A stretch of 6,380 nt of DNA from Nitrospirota bacterium (GTDB lineage: Bacteria; Nitrospirota; UBA9217): contig JAAXXJ010000142.1 of the NCBI GenBank assembly GCA_013334545.1, forward strand, positions 1 through 6,380. Direction: 5' to 3'. The position numbers were made by a program, and so were the translations under genes. Each line of letters starts with the position of its first letter. The stretch's first letter is position 1. Shown one piece after another: positions 5,448-6,380 of the stretch. The notes under the pieces are model-generated. The model worked only from the letters and a program-made list of their open reading frames with translations, was not told the origin of the DNA and searched no databases.

Positions 5448-6380
5448 TCAGACGCTAACGATGATCTTGCCGAAGACCTGGTGGGAAAGGAGCTTCTCGT
5501 AGGCTCTGGGGGCGTCCTCAAAGGGAAATACCGAGTCCACCACGGTCCGGAGCGCACGGGGAAAGAGCGGCAAATACTGGTGGACAGCTGTCCGAGGCCC
5601 CACATAGACGCCATGGATGGTGAGGTTCTTGCCGAAGACCTGCCGAAGGGAGACCTTAGCTTCATCGCCTGCCGTGGCACCAAAGGTGACGACGCGGCCC
5701 CCGCGCTTCACCGCTGCGATCGACCGGGTAAGGGTATCTGCGCCCACATGGTCCACGGCGATATCAACGAGCGCCCCGCCGGTGAACCGCTTGACCGCTT
5801 CGACAAAATCTTCCTTATTATAATTAATGACCAGGTCAGCGCCGAGCGCCTTTGCCTGTTCGATCTTCCTGTCGTCGCCCACCGTCGTGACCACTGTTGC
5901 ATTGAAGAGCTTCGCCACCTGGATGCACGCCGTGCCAGCTCCGCTCCCTGCTGACTGGACCAGCACCGTCTCGCCCTGCCGGATGCATGCGCGGAGCACC
6001 AACCCGTTCCAGGCCGTGGTGTAGGTGATGCCGATACCGGCTGCTTCCTCGAAGGTCAGTCCCGCGGGCTTCCTGAAGATGTTCTGTGCCGGAGCCTTCA
6101 CATATTCGGCGGAAACCCCGGGAGCAACCACGCCGAGAAGCGAAAAGTCCCGGCACTCGTTCTCCCAGCCGCTCATGCATGATGCGCAGACGCCGCAGGA
6201 CAGGCCGGGAAAGACTATCACCTCGTCGCCGGGCTTCACGTGGTTCACGAGCTTGCCGACCTTTTCGACGACGCCGGATGCGTCGGACCCGAAGATATGC
6301 GGGAGCGGGATGGCCAGCGGATACTTCCCCTCCATGACCCAGACATCAAGATGATTGAGCGAGAAGGCCCTGACCCGGAC
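5448..6380 (-). CDS. Medium-chain zinc-type alcohol dehydrogenase / quinone oxidoreductase-like protein, 5' end outside window
   Basis: The coding frame runs off the right edge. The 310 visible residues begin VRVRAFSLNHLDVWV, before the first internal ATG (6335), and about 25-35 residues should be missing. It is an MDR-superfamily NAD(P)H-dependent oxidoreductase. A GroES-like N-terminal domain has the structural zinc motif C-x2-C-x2-C-x7-C (visible residues 62, 65, 68, 76). It is followed by a Rossmann fold with the nucleotide loop AGSGAG (144-149) and a VDHVGADTL segment. The classical catalytic zinc ligands look absent: the usual GHE is GSD (31-33), and the position of the first catalytic cysteine is in SLNHLD, as in quinone oxidoreductase-like members. 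The substrate is therefore unclear; aldehydes, alcohols, quinones or enoyl compounds are all possible. It is separated from glgP by 347 bp of repeats, so co-transcription is doubtful. Confidence 0.88.
   Translation of the reverse strand, partial: VRVRAFSLNHLDVWVMEGKYPLAIPLPHIFGSDASGVVEKVGKLVNHVKPGDEVIVFPGLSCGVCASCMSGWENECRDFSLLGVVAPGVSAEYVKAPAQNIFRKPAGLTFEEAAGIGITYTTAWNGLVLRACIRQGETVLVQSAGSGAGTACIQVAKLFNATVVTTVGDDRKIEQAKALGADLVINYNKEDFVEAVKRFTGGALVDIAVDHVGADTLTRSIAAVKRGGRVVTFGATAGDEAKVSLRQVFGKNLTIHGVYVGPRTAVHQYLPLFPRALRTVVDSVFPFEDAPRAYEKLLSHQVFGKIIVSV

Overview
The window is a stretch of ordinary bacterial chromosome. It carries three well-conserved metabolic genes on the minus strand, a region of small hypothetical genes, and a decayed insertion sequence at the left end. 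The metabolic part is GC-rich with dense coding. The REP-like palindromes, the CAGATT-type palindrome and the transposase type remind me of Desulfobacterota (Geobacter-like) or Nitrospirota genomes. That placement is an inference from recall and was not tested.

Layout from left to right. At 1-140 there is an AT-rich leader containing a perfect Shine-Dalgarno on the minus strand, facing a gene that must start just outside the left edge. At about 141-861 lies the remnant of an insertion sequence: short imperfect inverted repeats flank a transposase that has lost its middle and joins out of frame. At 955-1490 there is a leftward unit: a near-consensus sigma-70 promoter (1514-1541), a possible small cysteine-containing ORF, and a conserved hypothetical gene overlapping its stop codon. 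The conserved gene appears to have acquired an in-frame TGA twelve codons before its original end. At 1585-2397 is the pyruvate,water dikinase (or pyruvate,phosphate dikinase) regulatory protein. At 2473-2561 is an elaborate palindrome. At 2602-5100 is a full-length glycogen/alpha-glucan phosphorylase. At about 5192-5407 is a tandem pair of roughly 110-bp repeats, each with two hairpins. From 5448 to the right edge is the C-terminal 310 residues of a medium-chain, zinc-containing dehydrogenase.

How the genes relate. The phosphorylase releases glucose-1-phosphate from stored glucan. The regulatory protein switches the enzyme that interconverts pyruvate and phosphoenolpyruvate. Both act on central carbon flow between storage, glycolysis and gluconeogenesis, and both point the same way. 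However, a 204-bp gap holding a strong palindrome separates them, so a single operon is not certain. The dehydrogenase has no evident link to them.

I found no defence system, CRISPR array, RNA gene or clearly new system. The observations most worth checking are the two repeat structures, the in-frame TGA, and the promoter with its overlapping small ORF.
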